From: JABDMH01 sp965222645
Lineage (GTDB): Bacteria > Bacteroidota > Bacteroidia > Chitinophagales > Saprospiraceae
Assembly (NCBI GenBank): GCA_965222645.1
Contig: OZ244968.1
Location: 62,001-126,000 of the forward strand
Direction of reading: 5' to 3'
DNA: 64,000 bases
Below the pieces are notes generated by a model. It saw nothing but the letters and a program-made list of their open reading frames with translations, was not told the DNA's origin and searched no databases. Of the stretch, positions 1 to 7,742 are shown piece by piece (position 1 is the first letter of the stretch; each line of letters starts with the position of its first letter). A program made the position numbers and the translations under genes.

Positions 1-632
1 TAAAGGAATTGTAGGTCAGTCATGTTTTCCATCTCAGGAGGAAGGGCGCCCGACAGTGCATTTGCAGTAAGCTCCAGGAAGATCAATTTGGAAAGCTGTC
101 CAATCTCAGCAGGAATACTGGTGAGGATGTTGTTATCAAGAAACAAACCCTCTAGAGTGTTTGCTAGATTTCCGATCGAAGAAGGTATGGGTCCGGAGAG
201 CATATTTGCACTAAGTGCCAGCTCTGTCAGGGGTAAATCCATTATTTCGTCAGGGATGTTGCCAAACAGGTTATTGGCACCCAAGTTTAACTCGGTAAGT
301 GCTTCCAGGTCACCAAGAGCTCCTGGAATGCTGCCAGATAAATTCCTGTTCCATAAATATAGTTTAACAACTCGACCTTGGGAATTGCAGGTTACGCCCG
401 TCCATTGACAGACATCGCAGGTGTCGAGCCAATTATTCGACGACCAATTTGGCCCATCTGTAGCGTTGTAAAGAGCAACGAGTGCATCGTAATCCTGATT
501 GGGACATGGTGCTGTACCATTAAATAGCGCAAGATCATTCTGATCGTAATCGCTTGTTTTTTGAAAATTACCAACATGATAGAGGATCCATGCGGCAGCA
601 AAAGCTGCGAGCAATCCTAGGAGCGTCTTCAA
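1..632 (-). CDS. Leucine-rich repeat protein, plant-type LRR (3' end outside window)
   Basis: Reading the minus strand from a TTG at 632 gives an open frame to the window edge, so the C-terminus is missing. An in-frame stop lies just upstream and no early ATG exists. The N-terminus is hydrophobic (MKTLLGLLAAFAAAAWILYH), a signal peptide or anchor. It is followed by a plant-LRR N-cap-like segment (DALVALYNATDGPNW, then two Cys and WTGVTC) and then repeats of the LxLxxNxLxGxIP type, e.g. NRNLSGSIPGAL and NNLFGNIPDEI. Such proteins in Bacteroidota are usually secreted or surface exposed and bind proteins or glycans; the ligand here is unknown. The family call rests on the visible repeat; the TTG start is an inference. 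It lies downstream of the lipoprotein and nhaD on the same strand. Confidence 0.75.
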   Translation of the reverse strand, partial: MKTLLGLLAAFAAAWILYHVGNFQKTSDYDQNDLALFNGTAPCPNQDYDALVALYNATDGPNWSSNNWLDTCDVCQWTGVTCNSQGRVVKLYLWNRNLSGSIPGALGDLEALTELNLGANNLFGNIPDEIMDLPLTELALSANMLSGPIPSSIGNLANTLEGLFLDNNILTSIPAEIGQLSKLIFLELTANALSGALPPEMENMTDLQFL

Positions 633-690
633 AGCTTGGGTTTCTTTTATGGTCTATTGCTAAAGCCCCAAGGTACTAAAAAAATGTAAG

Positions 691-1089
691 CTATTCTGCA
701 TTCGCAGAACCAGTTTGAGTGAGAACCCTTTCCAATTGTACCACACGAGAAGATCCATTATGGTTCATGACCAGAGCCATTTTTGGGTCCTCAAATTCGC
801 TAATCTGAATGCGTAAGGTATCGGCAGAGGGATAATCGATCATCAGGTCAATGATTTTGCGGTTTGTTCGATAAATTCCCTTGAGGGAATCTTTGTAATT
901 GTATTGGTATAAGAATCGGCCATTCTCCTGAAAAAACAACCGTACTGATGAGTGGTCTAAATGGACGGTATCTTCATTATCCATCACATGACTTATTTCC
1001 CAAACACCTATCAGATCCTGTGAATCGATTGTGCGACAGCTTCCCAAACAAGCCCATAGCAACGCAAGGAGAATAATGCACCTAACCAT
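691..1089 (-). CDS. Small lipoprotein of unknown function
   Basis: A 132-residue protein begins MVRCIILLALLWACLGSC, a short hydrophobic signal ending in a lipobox-like LGSC, so it is probably lipid-anchored. I chose the ATG at 1089; a TTG at 1110 would extend it but would place a longer stretch inside nhaD. With the ATG the gene overlaps the nhaD stop by 8 bases, which implies translational coupling. The mature part contains GVWEIS and repeated polar beta-strand-like segments, reminiscent of the lipocalin-like small lipoproteins that begin with a G-x-W motif, but I cannot assign a family. Function unknown. Confidence 0.6.
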   Translation of the reverse strand: MVRCIILLALLWACLGSCRTIDSQDLIGVWEISHVMDNEDTVHLDHSSVRLFFQENGRFLYQYNYKDSLKGIYRTNRKIIDLMIDYPSADTLRIQISEFEDPKMALVMNHNGSSRVVQLERVLTQTGSANAE

Positions 1090-2416
1090 GCAGTAGGGGA
1101 GAAAGAGCAATAAAAGTCAAGCACCCGGATATGAAACCGAGAAATGCCAACCAGGCCACATTCTTGAAATACCAGATAAAATCGATACGTTCCATACCCA
1201 TTGCAGCAACTCCTGCAGCACTGCCTATGATGAGCATACTTCCTCCCGTACCTGCAGAGAATGCAATAAAATGCCAAAGTGATGAATCCATTGGCGCACT
1301 GTACATACCCATTGAAGCTGCGACAAGGGGAACATTGTCGATGATTGCGGAGAGAAATCCAATTAATATGATGACAATATTCTGATTTGGAACCAGTCGA
1401 TCCAATCCCTCGGCAAGGTACCTCAGCAAACCTACCTGGTGGCCATCATGGCCCATGACAGCAACTGATTCCAATGCAGCTACAGCAACCAGAATACCAA
1501 GGAAAAACAGAATACTGCTGAGCTCAATCCGGGACAAGGCTGTATGTGCACTGTATAGATGTTTTCTTTCTTCAGTAAAATCCTCCTCGGGATGTATGTA
1601 TTCTGACACCAACCAAACAACTCCTAGGGCCAGCATCATCCCTACGTAAGGGGGCAGATGAGTAATCGCCTTAAAAATCGGGACAAAGATCAATCCTCCC
1701 ACTCCTACGTAAAGCATCATGCGACTGCTGAGGAGACTGTTTTCCTTTTCTCTCCGCTCTGAACCAGCCGGGGTTTTAATATTGCCGGAAAATGTCTTCC
1801 CAAAGGACAAGACAAGTAGAGGCACGACAATGCAGACAACGGAGGGAATGACCAGGTTTTTTATCAAACCCACAGTAGAGACCTTCTTACCGATCCAGAG
1901 CATTGTAGTAGTTACGTCACCGATGGGAGACCAGGCGCCTCCTGCATTTGCTGCTACTACGGCCACGCATACAAACCACAAGCGCTCCATTTTATCCGGG
2001 ATCAACCTCCGCAATAATGACACCAGCACAATGGTAGAAGCTAAATTATCCAGGGTTGCGGAGAGGAAGAATGCGAGAATGGCAATCAACCACAGAAGCT
2101 TTCGCTTACTTGTAGTCTCGATTCGATTGGTGATGACCGCAAATCCCCGGTGAAGATCAATCAACTCAACAATGGTCATCGCTCCAATCAGGAAAAACAG
2201 TATCTCCGCAACTTTGCCTATATGATGCAACAGGACTTCCTCTGTATGTCCAATCTGGTGGTCTGCCCCAACCAGGTCAAGGTGACCCAGCGACATTAAA
2301 GCCCAGCATAAAGCACCCATAATCAAGGCGGGTACCGTTTTGTCCAGTTTTAAAGGATGTTCAAAAACTATGGTTGCATATCCAAGTATGAAGACAATTA
2401 TTACAAAGGTCAGCAT
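1082..2416 (-). CDS. nhaD: NhaD-type Na+/H+ antiporter
   Basis: This 444-residue protein is almost entirely hydrophobic with about twelve membrane segments and matches the NhaD branch of the ArsB/NhaD ion transporter superfamily. Recognisable family segments are the early hydrophobic block with LDKTVPALIMGALCWAL, the central SPIGDVTTTMLWI, and DNVPLVAASMGMY followed by TGGSMLIIGSAAGVAAMG near the C-terminus. NhaD proteins exchange cytoplasmic Na+ (or Li+) for protons at the inner membrane and are common in marine bacteria. The length is normal for the family. The start is an ATG. It is the first gene of a minus-strand group with the small lipoprotein, whose start overlaps its stop. Confidence 0.92.
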   Translation of the reverse strand: MLTFVIIVFILGYATIVFEHPLKLDKTVPALIMGALCWALMSLGHLDLVGADHQIGHTEEVLLHHIGKVAEILFFLIGAMTIVELIDLHRGFAVITNRIETTSKRKLLWLIAILAFFLSATLDNLASTIVLVSLLRRLIPDKMERLWFVCVAVVAANAGGAWSPIGDVTTTMLWIGKKVSTVGLIKNLVIPSVVCIVVPLLVLSFGKTFSGNIKTPAGSERREKENSLLSSRMMLYVGVGGLIFVPIFKAITHLPPYVGMMLALGVVWLVSEYIHPEEDFTEERKHLYSAHTALSRIELSSILFFLGILVAVAALESVAVMGHDGHQVGLLRYLAEGLDRLVPNQNIVIILIGFLSAIIDNVPLVAASMGMYSAPMDSSLWHFIAFSAGTGGSMLIIGSAAGVAAMGMERIDFIWYFKNVAWLAFLGFISGCLTFIALSPLLHG

Positions 2417-2578
2417 TTAGCGAAGGTTGGTTTGTTGATCGAATTTGTAAGCGCACCAAGATAAAAATTACTTGGAGAGTCGACACCATTTCATTTTTAT
2501 TTCTCAGGTCTCAGGTCAATCGCCGCAGTGCGTACATGGTTTAATTACTTAACTTTACATGATGCTAAATGAAGATAA

Positions 2579-3568
2579 ATGATCAGGATTGGAAATGTAG
2601 AATTGGGGAGATTTCCTCTGTTGCTTGCACCGATGGAAGATGTGAGTGACCCCCCTTTTCGCATCCTTTGTAAGGAGCAGGGTTGTGACCTCATGTATAC
2701 GGAGTTTATATCTGTAGAGGGCTTGATCAGAGATGCAACAAAGAGCATCCAGAAACTGGACATTTATCCCCAGGAGAGACCCATTGGTGTTCAGATTTTT
2801 GGGGCAGAATTAAATTCTATGATTCAGGCTACGAGGATTGTTGAAGAGGCCCAGCCCGACATATTAGATATAAATTTTGGATGTCCTGTGAAGAAAGTGG
2901 TCTGTAAAATGGCAGGAGCCGGAATACTAAGGGACGTAGACAAAATGGTGCGACTTACCGAAGCTGTGGTCCGGAGCACTTCCCTGCCTGTGACAGTAAA
3001 GACCCGACTTGGTTGGGATGATGACAGTATATGCATCGAGGAGGTCGCCGAACGCTTACAGGATGTCGGGATCCAGGCCCTGGCCATTCATGGACGGACG
3101 AGGAAGCAAATGTACAAAGGGGAGGCAGATTGGACTTTGATTGGGAAGGTCAAGAACAATCCCCGGATCAGGATTCCCATCATCGGCAACGGAGATATCG
3201 ACTCTCCCGAAAGGGCTGTGGAATACAGAAATAGATACGGTGTGGATGCTCTGATGATTGGTCGTGCGAGTATTGGCAATCCATGGATTTTTAAACAAAT
3301 TAAGCATTATGCTCAGTATCACATTCATCTGCCCGAACCATCAATTCGCGAAAAAGTAGAAACAGTGAGACGCCACCTGGACTATGCCATAAAATGGAAA
3401 GGAGAAAAATTAGGTGTACTGGAAACCAGAAGGCATTACACGAATTACTTTAGAGGACTCCCAAATGTTAAGGTTTTTAGGCACAAACTGGTGACAGAGC
3501 TCAATCCTCAGAGATTGCATTTGATATTGGATGAGATTGTACAACATTATGATCAAATTCTGGTCTAA
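2579..3568 (+). CDS. dusB: tRNA-dihydrouridine synthase B
   Basis: A 329-residue FMN-dependent enzyme that reduces specific uridines in tRNA to dihydrouridine. The N-terminal APMEDVSDPPFR is the typical Dus opening of the TIM barrel; NFGCPVKKV around residues 99-107 carries the catalytic Cys102 that protonates the uracil ring; IHGRTRKQMYKGEADW, IPIIGNGDI and MIGRASIGNPWIF are the FMN- and tRNA-binding strands. The GxxLRxxP-type helical C-terminal domain follows. Length is as expected for DusB. The ATG at 2579 is preceded by no strong ribosome site, which is normal for this phylum. The cca gene begins about 12 bases after the stop, so the two probably form a tRNA-maturation operon. Confidence 0.93.
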   Translation: MIRIGNVELGRFPLLLAPMEDVSDPPFRILCKEQGCDLMYTEFISVEGLIRDATKSIQKLDIYPQERPIGVQIFGAELNSMIQATRIVEEAQPDILDINFGCPVKKVVCKMAGAGILRDVDKMVRLTEAVVRSTSLPVTVKTRLGWDDDSICIEEVAERLQDVGIQALAIHGRTRKQMYKGEADWTLIGKVKNNPRIRIPIIGNGDIDSPERAVEYRNRYGVDALMIGRASIGNPWIFKQIKHYAQYHIHLPEPSIREKVETVRRHLDYAIKWKGEKLGVLETRRHYTNYFRGLPNVKVFRHKLVTELNPQRLHLILDEIVQHYDQILV

Positions 3569-3580
3569 ACGCATGTGCTG

Positions 3581-5005
3581 ATGTTTTTCACCATCAATCC
3601 AGAAGAGCAGGAGATCTTTGATACGATCCAGCAAGCGGCTGTAGAATTATCTGTCCCTACCTATGTCGTCGGTGGCTTCGTGCGCGACCAGCTATTGGCG
3701 AATGCAACAAAGGACATTGACATCGTGTGCGTGGGTGATGGAATCGTATTGGCCCAAACTGTTGCCAATTTGCTGCGCCCGAAGGCCCGAGTCACAGTCT
3801 ACAAAAGGTTTGGTACTGCCATGCTGAGACATAAACGCCATGAAATCGAATTTGTGGGTGCGAGGAAAGAATCTTACAGGTCAGATAGTCGAAGGCCTTC
3901 TGTGGAAAGGGGATCTCTATTGGACGACCAATTGCGCAGGGACTTCACCATTAATGCCCTGGCGGTGAGCTTGAATCCTGAGGATTTCGGACAAATTTCT
4001 GACCCCTTTGGAGGGCTGCATCACCTGGAAGAAAAAATTATAAAAACACCTCTGGAACCGGGAAAGACCTTTTCTGACGATCCCCTCAGGATGATGAGAG
4101 CCATACGATTTTCGACCCAATTGGGTTTTGATATCAGTCGGGAGACTCTAAGGGCCATTTCAAAGTATAGAAATCGAATTAAGATTGTATCGCAGGAGCG
4201 CATTACTATCGAACTTGAAAAAATTATTGCTTGCCCGAAACCGTCAACAGGCTTTCGTCTCTTGTTTCAGACTGGACTTTTGCATTTGATTTTTCCAGAA
4301 GTGGCTGCGCTTGAAGGAGTAGAAATAAGGAATAACATCGGCCATAAGGACAACTTTTACCACACTCTTCAGGTACTTGATAATTTGTCACAAAAATCGG
4401 ACAATATCTGGCTTCGCTGGGCGGCTCTTTTACATGACATTGCAAAGCCCGCCACAAAAAGATTTGACGATAAATCAGGGTGGACCTTCCATGGTCATGA
4501 GGCATTAGGTGCAGTGATGGTGCCAAAGATCTTTAGAAAATTACGCCTGCCTCTTGACCATAAAATGAAGTACGTTCAGAAAATGGTTAGGCTTCACCTC
4601 AGGCCGATCAGCCTTACACAGGATTCGATTACAGATTCGGCTGTAAGACGGTTGCTCTACGAAGCTGGTGATGACATCGATGATCTGATGTTGCTGTGTG
4701 AGGCAGACATAACCTCAAAAAATCCGCAAAGGGTAAAAAGATATCTGGAAAATTATCGATCGGTAAGAGAAACGCTAAAAACCATTGAAGAAAAAGACCG
4801 GTTGCGCAATTGGCAACCTCCCATCACGGGTGAGGTTATAATGAAAACCTTCAATATTCCGCCATCACGGGAAGTTGGCATTTTGAAAACAGCAGTTAGA
4901 GAAGCCATACTCGAAGGGGAGATTTCTAACTCCTATGATGAAGCGTACAAATTCTTACTTCAAAAGGGGAAAGAAATAGGCTTAACTTCCGATGATCCAA
5001 AATGA
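3581..5005 (+). CDS. cca: CCA tRNA nucleotidyltransferase with HD domain
   Basis: A class II CCA-adding/poly(A) polymerase-type enzyme of 474 residues that adds or repairs the 3'-CCA of tRNA. The nucleotidyltransferase head contains VVGGFVRDQLL followed by the metal-binding KDIDIVCVGDG, and the RNA-binding part has DDQLRRDFTINALA and DDPLRMMRAIRFSTQLGF. A C-terminal HD domain is marked by WAALLHDIAKP, found in bacterial CCA enzymes with additional phosphohydrolase activity. I chose ATG 3581; a GTG at 3575 in the same frame would add two residues. It lies immediately downstream of dusB and ends 8 bases before the convergent hydrolase gene. Confidence 0.9.
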   Translation: MFFTINPEEQEIFDTIQQAAVELSVPTYVVGGFVRDQLLANATKDIDIVCVGDGIVLAQTVANLLRPKARVTVYKRFGTAMLRHKRHEIEFVGARKESYRSDSRRPSVERGSLLDDQLRRDFTINALAVSLNPEDFGQISDPFGGLHHLEEKIIKTPLEPGKTFSDDPLRMMRAIRFSTQLGFDISRETLRAISKYRNRIKIVSQERITIELEKIIACPKPSTGFRLLFQTGLLHLIFPEVAALEGVEIRNNIGHKDNFYHTLQVLDNLSQKSDNIWLRWAALLHDIAKPATKRFDDKSGWTFHGHEALGAVMVPKIFRKLRLPLDHKMKYVQKMVRLHLRPISLTQDSITDSAVRRLLYEAGDDIDDLMLLCEADITSKNPQRVKRYLENYRSVRETLKTIEEKDRLRNWQPPITGEVIMKTFNIPPSREVGILKTAVREAILEGEISNSYDEAYKFLLQKGKEIGLTSDDPK

Positions 5006-5013
5006 AGGTTGGA

Positions 5014-5928
5014 TTATTTTGTAACCACGTAGTCGTATAAGATTTTTGATACCTTACTCAAGGTGGCGGTTCCTTTTGTAAAGTCTTTCAGATCCTTAGA
5101 TAGCAAGACAAGTACATATTTCCGGCCATCCGAAAGAAAAACAATTCCGGAGTCATGGTGAACTCCGGTGATACTGCCAGTTTTATGGGCCACTCTCACG
5201 TCTTCGGGAAGAAGAGCTGGGATGACGTCATTAAAACTTTGATCCAGTAAAATACTGATCATCTCCTGATTGGATTGGCCATCTACAAGTTGACCATTGG
5301 CCAGGAGTTCGTATATCAGAAGAAGATCATTGGCGGTTGTGACATTGCTTAAGCCCCTTCTGAATGCCATCAGATCTTCCACGCCTCGCAACACTTTAAG
5401 ATTCTCAGCACCTAATGAGGTCATAGTGAGTGTAACTTCCCTAGCATCGACCAGACCAATAATTATGTTTGTCGCTAAATTGCTACTCGAGATAATCATA
5501 TCATAAACCAGATCCCCAATAGATCGCTTCATTCCAATCTGGCTATAGAGTTTGTTTTCACTATCATCTTCTGCAGACAATTGAAAAACACTACTGTCTA
5601 CGATGCTGTAAAATTCATTTTTTATTAATAGCGAATCCCCAAGGCTAAAGCGACCTGCTGCTGCTTGTTTGTAAACCTCGATCATTACCGGGGTTTTCAT
5701 GGTACTGGCAGCATGAAAAATGGTGTCGCCATTTATCCGGATTTCCTCTCCGGTTTGAAGATCTTTCCAGGCCATAGCAAAAGTACCCTCGCAACTGGCA
5801 AATTCATTTTCGATCTTTTTCCTGAGAGATTCGATCGGTGAATTGTTCGACTGGCAAGAAATAAAAAGTAGGAGTGATAGACAGAATACAAAACCGATTA
5901 TGGAAAAACAGGGTCTTGATCTCTCCAT
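5014..5928 (-). CDS. Beta-lactamase-fold serine hydrolase, probable lipoprotein
   Basis: A 304-residue member of the beta-lactamase class A/D-alanyl peptidase fold. The N-terminus is a signal ending in a lipobox-like LLFISC. The catalytic SxxK is in AASTMKTPVMIEVY, the second motif reads SSN (ISSSNLATN) where class A beta-lactamases have SDN, and KTGSITGVHHDSG supplies the KTG. The omega loop region has RGVEDLMAFRRGLSN, which does not contain an obvious canonical ExxLN, so activity against beta-lactams is doubtful; a role in cell-wall turnover or an unrelated hydrolysis is as likely. It starts 8 bases after the PspA-like gene and probably shares its transcript. Confidence 0.8.
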   Translation of the reverse strand: MERSRPCFSIIGFVFCLSLLLFISCQSNNSPIESLRKKIENEFASCEGTFAMAWKDLQTGEEIRINGDTIFHAASTMKTPVMIEVYKQAAAGRFSLGDSLLIKNEFYSIVDSSVFQLSAEDDSENKLYSQIGMKRSIGDLVYDMIISSSNLATNIIIGLVDAREVTLTMTSLGAENLKVLRGVEDLMAFRRGLSNVTTANDLLLIYELLANGQLVDGQSNQEMISILLDQSFNDVIPALLPEDVRVAHKTGSITGVHHDSGIVFLSDGRKYVLVLLSKDLKDFTKGTATLSKVSKILYDYVVTK

Positions 5929-5936
5929 AATTTACT

Positions 5937-6950
5937 TCAGTCAAAAAGACCCTCATACCCGCCGGACCGATCACGGGACCTCTCTATCTGCTCTCGTTCC
6001 CTACGGGGTTCATTTAGATCCAAAAGATCATCACTGGTGGTTTGACCATCACCCAGGAGCATCAGCGTGCTTTCTTTTTCCCATTGTTCCAACATCTTCA
6101 ATCCCTCTTCCTCAAACACTCCATTTTGTAGATCCACGGAGTCCATAAAAGTGCTTGACATTTCCATAAATCGCTCCATCTCACCCACCTTGTTGGCGAG
6201 ATCATCGGCGATATTTTCAAGGGCTGCATCAAACATTTCTCTCTTGCTGCCATTGCCCGATATAATGTCCATCGCGTTTTTCATCGCACTATGAGAGGCT
6301 CTTATAGCCTTTCTTTCCTGCTCTTTTAGTTTTACCTGATCTTTAGTGTCTTCCAGAAGGATTTCAGAATTCTTATACATCTTGTCCAGTACCCTGTAGA
6401 GCACTGTCATTTTGTTATGGAGCTTACTGTACTTTTCATTTGATTCCTTCAGTCTGGCCGCTTTTCTCGATGACAGCAACATATGCTTTTCATTCCCCTG
6501 TTCTTTTGCTTTTTTTGCAATAAGCATATTTTGATTGATCTCCTTGGAATTGTCTTCCATAAGGGTCTTTATCTTGCGCATCTGGCCCCGCAGATTTCCA
6601 ATCTGTTTACTCATCTTGCCCAGGCTATCTTCCAGATCCCCCACGTAGTTTTTTAGAATTCCGATTGGGTCTATTGTTACAAAAATACCGGTGACCCAGC
6701 GCATCACACTTTTGTACATGTACCAAACCAGATTTCTCATTCTCGGATCGAGTACCATGTATATTATTGCACCAAGCACGAGAAGCATCATGGCCAAATA
6801 CAGAGTTGATTTAGCCAGAGCGAGGAGGGTGGGAGCAAGATAAACCAGACCGGCACCTGCTGCCAGGAGGAAAAGTAGACCAGTTATACCTTCAGGGCGC
6901 TTCCAAAATGATTTGGGTTTGCTTGGCGGTACTGCGTTAAAATTTGTCAT
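5937..6950 (-). CDS. Membrane-anchored coiled-coil protein resembling PspA/Vipp1
   Basis: A 337-residue protein. A short polar N-terminus with PPSKPKSFWKRPEG leads into two hydrophobic segments (residues about 22-40 and 48-65), then DPRMRNLVW and a long alpha-helical region of about 200 residues rich in Lys, Glu and Met, ending in an acidic tail with LLDLNEPRREREQIERSRDR. The block DPIGILKNYVGDLEDSLGKM resembles the start of PspA-family helices (DP-x-K-x-LR-x-x-x-x-x-MED), and the order of helices is similar, but PspA itself has no membrane anchor of this kind. I chose the ATG at 6950; a TTG at 7007 would overlap the neighbouring gene. Partner is the coiled-coil gene 19 bases upstream. Function unproven. 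Confidence 0.65.
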   Translation of the reverse strand: MTNFNAVPPSKPKSFWKRPEGITGLLFLLAAGAGLVYLAPTLLALAKSTLYLAMMLLVLGAIIYMVLDPRMRNLVWYMYKSVMRWVTGIFVTIDPIGILKNYVGDLEDSLGKMSKQIGNLRGQMRKIKTLMEDNSKEINQNMLIAKKAKEQGNEKHMLLSSRKAARLKESNEKYSKLHNKMTVLYRVLDKMYKNSEILLEDTKDQVKLKEQERKAIRASHSAMKNAMDIISGNGSKREMFDAALENIADDLANKVGEMERFMEMSSTFMDSVDLQNGVFEEEGLKMLEQWEKESTLMLLGDGQTTSDDLLDLNEPRREREQIERSRDRSGGYEGLFD

Positions 6951-6969
6951 AATACACGATTTTTTATTG

Positions 6970-7644
6970 TCAGAGAACAGATTTGAGTAGATCGAGATCT
7001 CGGTCAATTTCCCCTATAAAACTTTGATAGGTAGTTTCGAATTTATCTTTCGTTCCATTGATTTTTGATTTCGCATCTTCGATCTCCGCATCCGCTCTCC
7101 CCAAACGATCTTTTATTTTTAAAATTTCTGTTTCCAATTCCTTAATCTTCTTCTCATAGCCGGCAATCTTCTGAGTCAGTGTCCCTTTCTCCTTTTTCCG
7201 TCCATGTACGCGCTGATCAAGTTGCTTTTGAAGAGCGGTGTCAAATTGCTGCTTTTCTTTGATGAGCACCTGCCGGTAATGTTCAGCACTGGATATCAAT
7301 TTGGCTTTGGAGAGACCCACTGTTTTTCCTGTGGTGAAAGCAGATTTAATGGCCGTATTGTCATCCATATTCATGTCCCTCAGCCCTTTCAGTGCCTGCT
7401 TAAATTCCAGGTAATCAAATCCGGGAAGGTTATTTTCCTGGATGGCTTTAAGCAAGAATGAGACAGATTTTTTATCTAATTGGTCTAGTCCTCCAAAGAT
7501 GTCCACAGTGCGTTTTGACGTTTTTGCTGTTACTTTTATAATATAATCTTCAAATATAGCAATTTCAACACCTAGGAGGATGCGGCATTCTCGCTCGATT
7601 TTATTGTGACGTAGTTTTGCCCGAAGTTGCACCTCAGAATACAA
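6970..7644 (-). CDS. Uncharacterised coiled-coil protein, partner of the PspA-like gene
   Basis: A protein of about 224 residues with no signal peptide or membrane segment. The first 130 residues look globular (GVEIAIFEDYIIKVTAKT, DIFGGLDQLDKKSV, DNTAIKSAFTTGKTVGLS), and the rest is a strong heptad-rich coiled coil from RKKEKGTLTQKIAGYEKK to the C-terminus. The start is uncertain: TTG at 7644 or GTG at 7632, because no ATG is near and an in-frame stop precedes them. It ends 19 bases before the membrane-anchored coiled-coil gene on the same strand, so a cytoplasmic partner of that protein is a reasonable inference. I do not recognise a named family. Confidence 0.6.
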   Translation of the reverse strand: MYSEVQLRAKLRHNKIERECRILLGVEIAIFEDYIIKVTAKTSKRTVDIFGGLDQLDKKSVSFLLKAIQENNLPGFDYLEFKQALKGLRDMNMDDNTAIKSAFTTGKTVGLSKAKLISSAEHYRQVLIKEKQQFDTALQKQLDQRVHGRKKEKGTLTQKIAGYEKKIKELETEILKIKDRLGRADAEIEDAKSKINGTKDKFETTYQSFIGEIDRDLDLLKSVL

Positions 7645-7742
7645 GAATATGCAGTGTTACAATGAGAATTATTGGGACCAAACCACGAGAAGGTATTTAA
7701 ATTTTAGGCCTCTCAGCCATAAGACATCAGATGAGAAAATCA

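Noticed and set aside
2498..2517. Short direct repeat TCTCAGG-TCTCAGG upstream of dusB
   Set aside because: Two 7-base units only; no array and no likely function.
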